Notes: a model not told the origin generated them from the letters alone. Shown: positions 38,285 to 46,712, numbered from the stretch's first letter. The stretch is 64,000 nucleotides of DNA from Paludibacteraceae bacterium (GCA_017557345.1 JAFYZR010000009.1:60008-124007); one strand, 5' to 3'. Program-made: numbers and translations.

Positions 38285-40097
38285 ACTGCCGATATCAAAA
38301 TCTATTGCTAACAGAATACTGTTATTGCAAGCTATCCATGGAGATCCGCTTATGCGGGTCTCTTCGGATATGCCAGATGATGTCATAGTCCTGCACGATG
38401 CGTTGGAAGCTTTGCGCAAGCATAAAAAAGGCGAACCGCTCACGTTATATTTGAAAAACTGCGGCACAGCGCTTCGCTTTCTGCAGGTCCATCTGGATAA
38501 ATGCTATCCCGGCGAGCCCATAACGCTTACCGGAGACCCGCGACTCAAAGAACGAGACGGCAAACCGACGTCACAGACAACGTCGGCTCTAATCATGCAC
38601 GGGGAAGATATTCCTTTTTCGCCCGACGAATCGCCATACATCACCATGACCCGCAAGGTGATGGAGTCTTTCAGCGAACAACGCGAGCGGTCTTTTAGTG
38701 AAACGGTCTTTCAGCGTAGCGGTCTTTCAGGCGAAGCCGGTCTACTGGAAGCCGACTGGTCTGCTGCAGCATTCTGGTACGAATATATAGCTATTCATGG
38801 CGGAGAGTTATTCCTCGAAGGACTGAAAGACGATAGTATCCAAGGCGACCGAATCGTGGCGGATATTTATGCGCAGCATTTTGGCATGCAGACCACATTC
38901 ATGCCGGAAGGTGTCTTTATCAGCAGGAGAGTGCAACCTGTTAATCACGAGGTAATCCTAGACTTTACACGCATTCCCGACCTCTATCCTGCAATCGCAT
39001 TAACGTGTGAGCGCTTAGGCATCGACCTGAAAGCGACAGGCACAGAACGCCTGCAGCACAAAGAGTCAGACCGACCCGAAGCCGTTCGGCTACATGAAGT
39101 GCGAAATGACCATCGAATTGCCATGGCACTCATAGCGGCTGACTATATCGACTGGCATTCCCTCGCCCATGAAAAAAGAAATGAACTTCACACCATCATA
39201 GCCAAAAGTTACCCTCAATTCGCTAAGCAAATAGAATCAATTTCGAGCCAAACACGTAAACGACACGTAAACGACACGTTAACGACACGTAAACGAGACG
39301 TAAACGACAGCGGGTTTGATAGTGGTCACGTAATACCTAAAAAAGGCATAAATGATGATGGGTTAGGCAAAAAACACGCCCTCTCTAAACTCATTCATGC
39401 CTCCAATTCTGAATATATTTGGCTGCATGACGATGATGTCATCTGGCCTTCCATATTACAGCAAAGCGATCTTTCAGCGCAACAGTCTTTTAACGCAGTC
39501 TTACAGCAAAGCGATCTTTGGATTTTGCCGCTTCGCATGGAATGCCAAAATCCCAATCTATTGGAACAACTCCAAATCGCTGAGTACGCGGCCATACAAG
39601 AATTAACCATGCGTATGGCAAAGAAAGGCAGAGCAGTAATGTGTTCTGGAGCAAACTTAATCGTTAGACGGGAGGCTTGGCTGGCATGTGAGAGCGAGCT
39701 TCATCCGGAAATCCCGAGCGGAGATGATATGTTCCTGCTGGAAGCCGCTAAACGTCATGGCTTCAAAATAGGCGTCATCGATGAACCCGATTATACGGCC
39801 ATTGTCCGTCCGCAAAACACATGGCGCGCATTCTTCCATCAACGAATGCGTTGGGCCGGCAAAGCACCTCATTATACGGATAAAGATATCCGTCGTTGCG
39901 GAGCGTTGGTTCTTATGGCTAACTTGCTCCAAATCCTCTGTCCTCCGATTATTCTCATTAAGTTTCCAATAGAGTACAGCCTAATAAAAAAGCGTGAGCC
40001 ACAAACCTTATGGCATGTGGCTCTATTGCTCGAAATATTGTATCCGTTCTATCTTTTGATAAGCCTTCTCGGCGGACTTTTCCGCAAAGAATGGTAG
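38274..40097 (+). CDS. aroA: fusion: compact EPSP synthase (AroA) + partial family 2 glycosyltransferase
   Basis: A 607-aa protein (numbering from ATG 38274). Residues 1-320 are EPSP synthase: LPISKSIANR (Lys9), NCGTALRFL, LTGDPRLKER (Arg94), TSQTTSALIM, EADWSAAAFWY, DFTRIPDL (Asp236), HKESDRPEAV (Glu264), NDHRIAMAL and AKSYPQF (Lys311), so known catalytic residues are kept. Compared with E. coli AroA (427 aa) about 40 residues are missing between Arg94 and TSQ and about 30 after KESDR. Residues 326-350 are a linker from 11-bp repeats. Residues 360-607 match the back two-thirds of a GT2: HDDDV (386-388), SGANLIVRREAWL, SGDDMF, QRMRW and two membrane helices (about 543-563, 580-602); the front part of the GT2 fold, with its first nucleotide-binding strands, is absent. 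No stop or restart separates the halves. Confidence 0.85.
   Translation: MSIKLPISKSIANRILLLQAIHGDPLMRVSSDMPDDVIVLHDALEALRKHKKGEPLTLYLKNCGTALRFLQVHLDKCYPGEPITLTGDPRLKERDGKPTSQTTSALIMHGEDIPFSPDESPYITMTRKVMESFSEQRERSFSETVFQRSGLSGEAGLLEADWSAAAFWYEYIAIHGGELFLEGLKDDSIQGDRIVADIYAQHFGMQTTFMPEGVFISRRVQPVNHEVILDFTRIPDLYPAIALTCERLGIDLKATGTERLQHKESDRPEAVRLHEVRNDHRIAMALIAADYIDWHSLAHEKRNELHTIIAKSYPQFAKQIESISSQTRKRHVNDTLTTRKRDVNDSGFDSGHVIPKKGINDDGLGKKHALSKLIHASNSEYIWLHDDDVIWPSILQQSDLSAQQSFNAVLQQSDLWILPLRMECQNPNLLEQLQIAEYAAIQELTMRMAKKGRAVMCSGANLIVRREAWLACESELHPEIPSGDDMFLLEAAKRHGFKIGVIDEPDYTAIVRPQNTWRAFFHQRMRWAGKAPHYTDKDIRRCGALVLMANLLQILCPPIILIKFPIEYSLIKKREPQTLWHVALLLEILYPFYLLISLLGGLFRKEW
39252..39306 (+). 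repeat. five 11-bp tandem repeats (ACACGTAAACG) at the AroA/GT2 junction
   Basis: Units at 39252, 39263, 39274, 39285 and 39296; the third has TTAACG, the fifth begins AGACG. Eleven is not a multiple of three, so gain or loss of one unit would change the frame of the GT2 part. Confidence 0.95.
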
Positions 40098-40103
40098 AAC
40101 ATC

Positions 40104-41339
40104 TTATTCCATATATTGATTAATTAAGCGGACAATTAAGTCGTTTAATAATTCCACTTTGTATTCTCCTACGGTAGCTATGATATGTTCTCCGCCGATG
40201 CCGCTGTCGTCAGTCAGGAAAACATAAGTGCCATCTGTAGCAATCGCAGTAAAGCGAAGGAAGAACTCCGTTGCCTTATCCACGCCGCTGGCGGCTACCG
40301 GGATAATACGAATACCCTGTTTCGCATATTGAGGAATTGATTTTTGCAAGCTCTTAATCACATCATCTTGCTTGTGAGGAGGTGCATCCAAGAGCATGAA
40401 TGCCAAACGAATGCTTGACTCCTCGCGCCAGGATAGTTTCTGCAGACCTTTCTCCAAGGCTGTATGCACAGCCTCAGGATAATCGCCTCCGCCATCGGCA
40501 TTTTGTTCCTCGATAAACGAAGTTGTTACGGAAAGATCGGAAGAGAAATCACTCTCGCGAGTCAAGTAATCGTCGCCGGTGTCGCGATAGAATAGAGCCG
40601 CTGTGCGAATATTCGCTTTCCCGTGATCATTTTGTACCTTTGAAATAATATCGGTCAAATCTGCTTTAAGGAAAGCAATCTCATCGTACATCGATCCGGT
40701 AGCATCTACAATAAAGGCGATATCCATATTGGCTGTAGTTGCAACGGATGCGGAGCATATATTCCATTTTACTTCATCTCCCCAATGGGTTACAGAAACA
40801 GGTGTTTCCTGCTTCTTGCCGTTAACGATTAATGCTAATGACGTTGCATCTACGCTTTTCTCTTGTTGTGTCAAACCGACCCACAAATTCGTTTCTCCCT
40901 TATTGTCTGTACGCGCTTCATAGAGGGTGCTTTGATTGTTTCCGGAAACCCGTACCAATTGAATCGCTACGTCTTTTTGTGGTATACTGTCTGCATTCAA
41001 AACGCGCACAGCGACGCGGTTGTTGGTGTATAAACCCCAGTAAGCACTATACTCTGTATAGTTGTTGCCGGACTGGTCGGATTGACTGTTGGTCATCAAA
41101 TTAGACCAGAACATCCAGTTGTCAAGGTCTCGCCATTCGCCTGCTGTCACTCTGCCGGCATGCGATTGCCCGTTTCCTTCTTCGCCTCCGCCGCCTGAAC
41201 CGCCTTCTTCGCCTGAACCGGGAACATATCCGCCGTCATCGCCAAAATCACCGTCCACGCCTGGAGTACTGGGGGCATTCTTTTCTGCACATGCAAATAC
41301 CAACGTGCATACGAAGAACAATAAAGCAAACTTTTTCAT
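40104..41339 (-). CDS. VWA-domain lipoprotein
   Basis: A 411-aa lipoprotein (signal ending LVFACAEKN, Cys at residue 17) with a Gly/Glu/Asp-rich flexible linker (25-60), a beta-rich domain (about 65-200) with NTDSIPQ-like strands, and a von Willebrand factor A domain from about residue 205: MDIAFIVDATGSMYDEI (metal-ion site DxTGS), FYRDTGDDYLTR and DGGGDYPEAVHTALE (second and third MIDAS loops). VWA domains bind proteins through a metal ion. It lies 16 bp downstream of rnfA on the same strand, so it may be the last gene of the rnf transcript; a functional link is not proven. Confidence 0.85.
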   Translation of the reverse strand: MKKFALLFFVCTLVFACAEKNAPSTPGVDGDFGDDGGYVPGSGEEGGSGGGGEEGNGQSHAGRVTAGEWRDLDNWMFWSNLMTNSQSDQSGNNYTEYSAYWGLYTNNRVAVRVLNADSIPQKDVAIQLVRVSGNNQSTLYEARTDNKGETNLWVGLTQQEKSVDATSLALIVNGKKQETPVSVTHWGDEVKWNICSASVATTANMDIAFIVDATGSMYDEIAFLKADLTDIISKVQNDHGKANIRTAALFYRDTGDDYLTRESDFSSDLSVTTSFIEEQNADGGGDYPEAVHTALEKGLQKLSWREESSIRLAFMLLDAPPHKQDDVIKSLQKSIPQYAKQGIRIIPVAASGVDKATEFFLRFTAIATDGTYVFLTDDSGIGGEHIIATVGEYKVELLNDLIVRLINQYME

Positions 41340-41355
41340 AATGATTCGTTTTTAA

Positions 41356-41949
41356 TTATACAACTCCGCTAAAACCCATAAAAGCCATAGCAAGCAGACC
41401 TGCAGTAAGGAGTGCGATTGGCGTTCCTTGCATCGCTTTCGGTACTTTGTTGAGTGCCAGATGCTCGCGCAAACCTGCGAAGAGTACAAGCGCAAGGCCA
41501 AAACCAAGAGCCGTTGCAAAAGCAAACAATGTGCCGGTTAACATCCCATGCTCAGCGCCCATCGGCAGTTTCTCTGTGCCGTTAGCCACGAGAATAGCTA
41601 CACCTAGAATACAGCAGTTGGTCGTGATAAGCGGAAGGAAAACACCGAGTGCTTGATAAAGCGCAGGACTTACTTTCTTCAGCATGATTTCAATCATCTG
41701 TACAAGAGCTGCGATGATAAGGATAAAGAGAATGGTTTGCAAGAATTCCAAACCCCATTTTACCAGCAACATCTGCAGCAGATAAGTTACCACCGTGGCC
41801 AAGGTAAGCACGAAGATAACAGCTGCGCTCATGCCTAAGGCAGTATCGATTTTCTTACTTACTCCCAGAAATGGACAAATACCCAAGAACTGGCTCAATA
41901 CGATATTATTAACGAATATCGCTGAGATAAATATCAAGAAATATACCAT
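41356..41949 (-). CDS. rnfA: Rnf complex subunit RnfA
   Basis: Six-helix inner-membrane subunit (197 aa) of the ferredoxin:NAD+ oxidoreductase (Rnf). Motifs: NNIVLSQFLGICPFLGVS near the start with the conserved Cys that binds an Fe-S centre with RnfE, PLITTNCCILGVAI in the middle, and LALVLFAGLREHL. Length equals the family norm. It is the last rnf gene, 6 bp after rnfE. Confidence 0.96.
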   Translation of the reverse strand: MVYFLIFISAIFVNNIVLSQFLGICPFLGVSKKIDTALGMSAAVIFVLTLATVVTYLLQMLLVKWGLEFLQTILFILIIAALVQMIEIMLKKVSPALYQALGVFLPLITTNCCILGVAILVANGTEKLPMGAEHGMLTGTLFAFATALGFGLALVLFAGLREHLALNKVPKAMQGTPIALLTAGLLAMAFMGFSGVV

Positions 41950-41955
41950 AGTCGC

Positions 41956-42543
41956 TTATTTTTTGATGAGTTTATTCATAATAGCCATCAGGTATGCCAA
42001 GCAGATGAAGGCACCTGGTGCAAGAACGAAGATAAGTGCTGCGTAATTGTCGCTAAACACTTGCAAACCAAAGATGGCTCCTGAGCCAAATAGTTCACGG
42101 AGAGCACCAAGAATAGTGAGGGCAAGCGTAAAGCCTAAACCCATTCCTAGTCCGTCTAATGCACTCAAACCAACGCTGTTCTTTGCGGCAAAAGCTTCGG
42201 CGCGGCCGAGAACGATACAGTTCACTACAATCAACGGAATGAACAAGCCGAGCACGTCGTAAATAGCGGGCAAGTATGCTTGCATCAGCAGTTGAACTAA
42301 GGTTACGAAAGTAGCAATCACGACGATAAATGCGGGAATACGCACTTTATCAGGAATAAGGTTCTTGAGCAGCGAGATAACTACATTCGAGCATACGAGC
42401 ACGAAGAGTGTCGCCAAACCCATGGACATACCATTAATGGCGCTGGTGGTTGTGGCGAGTGTCGGACACATTCCAAGCACCAGTACAAACGTCGGGTTCT
42501 CTTTGAGAAGACCGTTGGTGAATGTTTTTAATGCGTTATTCAT
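41956..42543 (-). CDS. rnfE: Rnf complex subunit RnfE
   Basis: Six-helix subunit (195 aa) paired with RnfA in inverted topology: GLLKENPTFVLVLGMCPTLA with the conserved Cys, PLIVVNCIVLGRAEAFA and LRELFGSGAIFG. Length is normal. It overlaps rnfG by 8 bp. Confidence 0.96.
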   Translation of the reverse strand: MNNALKTFTNGLLKENPTFVLVLGMCPTLATTTSAINGMSMGLATLFVLVCSNVVISLLKNLIPDKVRIPAFIVVIATFVTLVQLLMQAYLPAIYDVLGLFIPLIVVNCIVLGRAEAFAAKNSVGLSALDGLGMGLGFTLALTILGALRELFGSGAIFGLQVFSDNYAALIFVLAPGAFICLAYLMAIMNKLIKK

Positions 42544-43168
42544 TTGTTACCTCCGTTTCCTCTTGAGGTTCAACTTCTTTGTTTAACTGACTCGCGCCGG
42601 TGTGGGCTTGTACTTCGCCGTTTTTGAAAGCCGCATATGCTTTGTTGATGGCTTTGAGGAATGCGCGGCTGGAAATGGTAGCTGCTGTGATTGCATCTAC
42701 ATCTCCGCCATCCTTACTAACCACGAAAGCACCTGTTGCTTTACGGCCAACGATGTTTTGACCCGGTTTGTCAGCATTCTTAAACCATTCTTCGATATGC
42801 GAACCGAGTCCCGGTGTTTCCGTTTGCTCGAGTACAACATAATTCAGAATGTTTCCTTCGGCGTCGAAGCCTACCATGATTTTCTGCGGACCGCTAAAGC
42901 CTTCTTCTTCGGTCTGTACGGCCGCGCCTGCAGGCTCTCCGTTCAACGTGGCGCGATAAACCAGCAATCCGTTCACTTCTTCCGGTTCTGCAATTTCTGC
43001 CCCTTGAGGAAGTACGTTCAGAATAGCTGCCTGTTGTTTGGCTTTTTTCTGCGCATTGATATTGCCCAACGTCAGCAGATATACGCCGGCAAGAGCTCCA
43101 GCGGCTACCACTGAAATGATAACGAGGCTGAGCACCATATTCTTAAATGAACTTTGTAGCTTTTCCAT
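42536..43168 (-). CDS. rnfG: Rnf complex subunit RnfG (covalent FMN)
   Basis: A 210-aa subunit with one N-terminal helix (about residues 11-33) and a periplasmic FMN-binding domain. The flavin site is DAITAATISSRAF; the usual consensus is (S/T)GAT, so the Gly is replaced by Ala while the Thr that carries the FMN is kept. ETPGLGSHIEEWF is the other conserved block. The ATG at 43168 has a strong Shine-Dalgarno AAGGAGG about 7 nt upstream, which decides the start and is unusual for this phylum. Confidence 0.94.
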   Translation of the reverse strand: MEKLQSSFKNMVLSLVIISVVAAGALAGVYLLTLGNINAQKKAKQQAAILNVLPQGAEIAEPEEVNGLLVYRATLNGEPAGAAVQTEEEGFSGPQKIMVGFDAEGNILNYVVLEQTETPGLGSHIEEWFKNADKPGQNIVGRKATGAFVVSKDGGDVDAITAATISSRAFLKAINKAYAAFKNGEVQAHTGASQLNKEVEPQEETEVTNE

Positions 43169-43179
43169 TTGAGACCTCC

Positions 43180-44166
43180 TTATTTTTTCTTTTCGCCGAA
43201 ATGCTGCGGACGAATCTTGTTCAACAATGGAACGCAAGCGTTCATGATTAAGATGGCGAACGACATTCCCTCCGGATAGTTACCCCATGTACGGATGACC
43301 ATCATGATAAATCCGATACCAATACCGAAGATAATCTTACCCCATGCGCTCATCGGGCTGGTAACATAATCGGTTGCCATGAAGAAAGCACCGAGCATCA
43401 GACCACCGGTAAGCAGTTCGTAGCCGATAAAGACATGTGGTTCCATGCCTGCAGGCGTCGCAATCCATGAGAATAATGCTACGGTAGCAATGATACTAAC
43501 CGGAATATGCCATGTGATGACGCGTGTGCAGATAAGGAAGATGCCGCCGAGAATAAGTGCAAGTGCACAAACCTCTCCGAAGGATCCGCCCATCGCTCCT
43601 AAGAAAGCATCTTTGATTGCAGGCAGTTGATCCATTACGCTCAAGTCACCACTTTTTACCATGTGCTTAAGATAATAGAGCGGGGTAGCGCCGGTCTCGG
43701 CATCCAGATAACTTGTCTCAAAGCCTTTCGCTAATGGCCATGTGGTCATTTGTGCTGGGAACGAGATCAAAAGGAACACACGTCCTACCAGAGCAGGGTT
43801 AAACGGATTTTGTCCCAAGCCGCCGAAAGTCATCTTACCTACGCCGATCGCTACTACTGCGCCGATGAGAACAATCCACCAATCGATGCTGGATGGTAAG
43901 TTGAAGGCCAATAGAAGACCTGTTAAGACAGCAGACAAATCGCCAATTGTTGTTTTTTGCTCTTTGAGCAAGAAGCGGCTGATAAGCCATTCCGTCAGCA
44001 CACAGGCTGCAACGCTAATGGCGGCCGTAATCAGGGCTCCCCAGCCGAACTCAATCACCGATACCACATAAGCGGGCAGCAGCGCGAGAATGACCAAGAG
44101 CATATTCCGACGAACACTATCGCCGCTATGGGCGTGAGGAGCCGGAGTTACAATGAATTGTTTCAT
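43180..44166 (-). CDS. rnfD: Rnf complex subunit RnfD (covalent FMN)
   Basis: A 328-aa membrane protein with about nine helices. The covalent FMN site is ETGATPLYYLKH (TGAT motif, Thr carries FMN). FGGLGQNPFNPALVGRVFL and ATDYVTSPMSAWGKIIFG are conserved family blocks. Length is usual. It is 11 bp from rnfG and 64 bp from rnfC; that gap holds short AACTTT/AACTTA repeats. Confidence 0.96.
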   Translation of the reverse strand: MKQFIVTPAPHAHSGDSVRRNMLLVILALLPAYVVSVIEFGWGALITAAISVAACVLTEWLISRFLLKEQKTTIGDLSAVLTGLLLAFNLPSSIDWWIVLIGAVVAIGVGKMTFGGLGQNPFNPALVGRVFLLISFPAQMTTWPLAKGFETSYLDAETGATPLYYLKHMVKSGDLSVMDQLPAIKDAFLGAMGGSFGEVCALALILGGIFLICTRVITWHIPVSIIATVALFSWIATPAGMEPHVFIGYELLTGGLMLGAFFMATDYVTSPMSAWGKIIFGIGIGFIMMVIRTWGNYPEGMSFAILIMNACVPLLNKIRPQHFGEKKK

Positions 44167-44230
44167 ATCTTTATTCTTTAAACTTTCAAATATTCGTGCC
44201 CTCTAGGGCTAAGAACTTTATACTTTCAAC

Positions 44231-45574
44231 TTATTTTGCGGCAGCTGCACGCTCACGCAAAATACTGCCTACTTTGGCTTTGCCGGGACGAATTCCGTCA
44301 AGCAAACGACGGTGCGCCGGACAGGTGAATACGCAGCAACCGCAGTCGATGCAATCCATAATGTCATGTTTCTCGAGATCTTCCCACATCTCCAATTCCG
44401 CCATTCGGCTAAGCAGATACGGTTCCAATCCCATCGGGCATGCTTGAACGCATTTGCCACAACGGATACAGTTCTCTTCTTCCGGACGAATACTCTCTTC
44501 TTCCGGCAGGAAAAGTAAGCCGCTGAGGCGTTTGTTGGCTGGCATACCTTCAGTATGATCCATTGCACGACCCATCATCGGACCGCCGCCGATTATCTTG
44601 CCTGTGTCAACAGGAACGCCGCCTGCAAGCGCGATAACTTCGTCAATCGGCGTGCCGAAACGAACGAGATAGTTGCCAGGTTTGGAAACGTTCTTGCCTG
44701 TTACGGTCATCACGCGCGATACAAGTGGTTTGTTCTTCTGAACAGCTTCGTAAATGGCAAAGACTGTAGCCACATTATCCACAACAGCACCTACTTCGAT
44801 GGGCAGCGCACCACTCGGAACTTGCCGACCGATACATGCGTCGATGAGTTGTTTCTCGCCGCCTTGCGGATATTTGAGTCTAAGTGGCATAACCTCGATG
44901 CCAAGATGATTTTGAGCCAAAGTCCGCATATGTTCAATGGCATCTTTCTTATTGTTCTCGATGCCGATGATAGCGCGCTCAACGTTCAAGGCTTTCATCA
45001 AAATCTTGATGCCGACGATAATCTCCTCGCCATGTTCAAGCATCAGCTGATGGTCGCAAGTCAGGTACGGCTCACATTCTACACCATTAACAATCAGCAC
45101 ATCGGCTTTCTTTCCGGGAGGGGGTAATAGCTTAACATGCGTCGGGAAACAAGCGCCACCGAGACCAACGATACCTGCTGCGGCAATCTTGTCGATGATT
45201 GCTTTCGGCTCAAGGGTACATTGGCACTCCAAGTCTGGCGTACGTTTGATTTCCGGCAGCCATTCATCGCCTTCTACATCGATAAAGATGGCCTGTCCTG
45301 GTGCGCCCCAAGCGTCTGTCCAGTCGCCGATCTTGGTAACTGTTCCGCTTACTGGCGAACAGATGTTCGCGCTAACGAATCCACCGGCCTTGGCCAGCAA
45401 TTCGCCTACTTTCACTTTAGCTCCGACTTCCACAACCGCCTGAGTAGGTGCGCCGATATGTTGCACCAACGGAATAATGGCCTGCTTGGGTAGCGGGCAT
45501 TCCGTAATCGGCTGATGTGCGGAGAATTTCTTGTTGTCACGCGGATGAACTCCGCCTATATGGAATGTTTTCAT
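44231..45574 (-). CDS. rnfC: Rnf complex subunit RnfC
   Basis: A 447-aa NADH-binding, Fe-S subunit. Near the start are GGVHPRDNK and the Rnf/Nqo1-like SLBB and FMN/NADH region (GLGGACFPTHVKL, VNGVECEPYLTCD); at the C-terminus two [4Fe-4S] motifs CIRCGKCVQACPMG and CIDCGCCVFTCP. Together they pass electrons from or to NADH. The start ATG overlaps the end of rnfB by 4 bp (ATGA). Length is normal. Confidence 0.96.
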   Translation of the reverse strand: MKTFHIGGVHPRDNKKFSAHQPITECPLPKQAIIPLVQHIGAPTQAVVEVGAKVKVGELLAKAGGFVSANICSPVSGTVTKIGDWTDAWGAPGQAIFIDVEGDEWLPEIKRTPDLECQCTLEPKAIIDKIAAAGIVGLGGACFPTHVKLLPPPGKKADVLIVNGVECEPYLTCDHQLMLEHGEEIIVGIKILMKALNVERAIIGIENNKKDAIEHMRTLAQNHLGIEVMPLRLKYPQGGEKQLIDACIGRQVPSGALPIEVGAVVDNVATVFAIYEAVQKNKPLVSRVMTVTGKNVSKPGNYLVRFGTPIDEVIALAGGVPVDTGKIIGGGPMMGRAMDHTEGMPANKRLSGLLFLPEEESIRPEEENCIRCGKCVQACPMGLEPYLLSRMAELEMWEDLEKHDIMDCIDCGCCVFTCPAHRRLLDGIRPGKAKVGSILRERAAAAK

Positions 45575-45984
45575 ACTTTCTGAACCATGGTGATTAAATT
45601 CGGGAAAACGGCCTTTGGCGTTGGCAAGGCTTTAATTTTCGCTGCGATAACAGGATCAAATTCTTTCTTTTCTCCGCTTTGAACCGGTGTGGTTTCTTCT
45701 GCAGCTGCTGGTGTGAGGATTTTCTTCACTTCCTCCATCGTTGGATCGCCGCCTACTGGACAAGCCAATCCTTCGATTCCGCCGGCTTTCACGCATGCTT
45801 CTGCGAAATTACGGCATCCGGCAAATCCACATCCGCCGCAATTGGCGCCTGGTAATACGGCGGTCACTAGGTCAATGCGCGGATCTTCTTCCACTTTGAA
45901 GAACAGGCTGACAACATAAAGCAGGCAAGCTGCCAGCAAAGCTGTCACTCCCAGAACTCCCATTGAAATGAAAATCAAATTCAT
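45571..45984 (-). CDS. rnfB: Rnf complex subunit RnfB, lacking the ferredoxin domains
   Basis: A 137-aa protein with one N-terminal helix (about residues 3-28) and the first Fe-S domain with four Cys in PGANCGGCGFAGCRNFAEAC and LACPVGG. The usual RnfB (about 190-330 aa) continues with one or more ferredoxin-type 4Fe-4S modules that take electrons from ferredoxin; here the sequence stops after a short Pro/Lys-rich tail and overlaps rnfC by 4 bp. No in-frame or frameshifted CxxCxxC remains are visible between rnfB and rnfC. Either this organism has a reduced subunit or a partner protein supplies the ferredoxin module. Confidence 0.88.
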   Translation of the reverse strand: MNLIFISMGVLGVTALLAACLLYVVSLFFKVEEDPRIDLVTAVLPGANCGGCGFAGCRNFAEACVKAGGIEGLACPVGGDPTMEEVKKILTPAAAEETTPVQSGEKKEFDPVIAAKIKALPTPKAVFPNLITMVQKV

Positions 45985-46024
45985 GTTTTTGGATTTTTAT
46001 TGTTAGTTATAAATCTTAATAATC

Positions 46025-46139
46025 GTATACTTTTTTACATAGGTATTGCATAGGTAAAAACCTCGACTTAATACCGACATGATACCGATAAGATACCGAT
46101 TGCACCATGAAAGGTCAAAATCTTAAAAATCGTACATTT
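46025..46139 (+). repeat. intergenic repeat copy between rseC and rnfB
   Basis: CTTTTTTACATAGG, TATTGCATAGG, AAAAACCTCGACTTAAT and ACCGACATG, followed by three more ACCGAT words (GATACCGATAAGATACCGAT). Ends near the stop of rseC. It widens the rseC-rnfB gap to about 150 bp in a run otherwise packed. Confidence 0.8.
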
Positions 46140-46552
46140 TATAGCTTCCTCGCGGTAAAGGTAAATTGTGTTTGCAACCGATGTTTGAAAATGCCCAATC
46201 CGATATAGTAAAGTGCAATCGCACAAAGCGATAAAGTGCCAATAATGGCTTCGCTCCAATCGGTTGCCATGTCCAAAACGGCAATAACGGCCATCATCAC
46301 AAGGAATGGCATGATATATGCCAGCAGGATCGCTTTCCATGCCAATCGCTCACGCACTTGCACTTCCACATGATCGCCAACGTTCATCGGCTCCAGCATC
46401 ACAGCGTCCATCACTTTCTGTTGGCTCTCCGATGACATGCACATGGTGCGTGCTTTGCACGCAGCACAAGCGCTCGTCTGAACAATCTCCACGCGAGCCA
46501 TATTGCCGCTTGTGCTCAAAACAATTCCCGTATGTCGAATCAGTTCGTCCAT
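46139..46552 (-). CDS. rseC: RseC/SoxR-reducing-system family protein
   Basis: A 137-aa membrane protein with a soluble N-terminus carrying the Cys motif TSACAACKARTMC, a small beta domain (MNVGDHVEVQV) and two helices (about residues 75-98 and 100-120). RseC-like proteins usually accompany rnf genes and may help load Fe-S clusters or maintain Rnf; the role in this phylum is not established. The ATG at 46552 (MDELIRHTG) is preferred to one at 46561. It has its own promoter and probably starts the rnf transcript. Confidence 0.9.
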   Translation of the reverse strand: MDELIRHTGIVLSTSGNMARVEIVQTSACAACKARTMCMSSESQQKVMDAVMLEPMNVGDHVEVQVRERLAWKAILLAYIMPFLVMMAVIAVLDMATDWSEAIIGTLSLCAIALYYIGLGIFKHRLQTQFTFTARKL

Positions 46553-46562
46553 AAAAAGCATG

Positions 46563-46594
46563 CAAAGTTACAAATAAAATTTTACATACGCAAG
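46563..46594 (-). promoter_or_regulatory. promoter of rseC (rnf operon)
   Basis: Minus strand TAACTTTG at 46570-46563 with CTTG (one mismatch) 20 nt upstream at 46594-46591. Confidence 0.7.
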
Positions 46595-46685
46595 CGCGCA
46601 CGTACATTTTGTTAAAAAATATACTTTTTTTGTCAAAAAATACAAAATTATACAACTTCTATTTTTTTAATCCAATATTTTTTTG

Positions 46686-46693
46686 TACCTTTG
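46686..46693 (+). promoter_or_regulatory. -7 promoter box of ftsK
   Basis: TACCTTTG at 46686-46693, 19 bp before the ATG; the -33 position reads TTTT rather than TTTG. Confidence 0.6.
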
Positions 46694-46712
46694 CGCACTA
46701 AATTGAGTTATT

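Noticed and set aside
39252-39306. 11-bp repeats as DnaA boxes or an origin
   Set aside because: Sequence ACACGTAAACG does not match a DnaA box and the repeats lie inside a coding frame.
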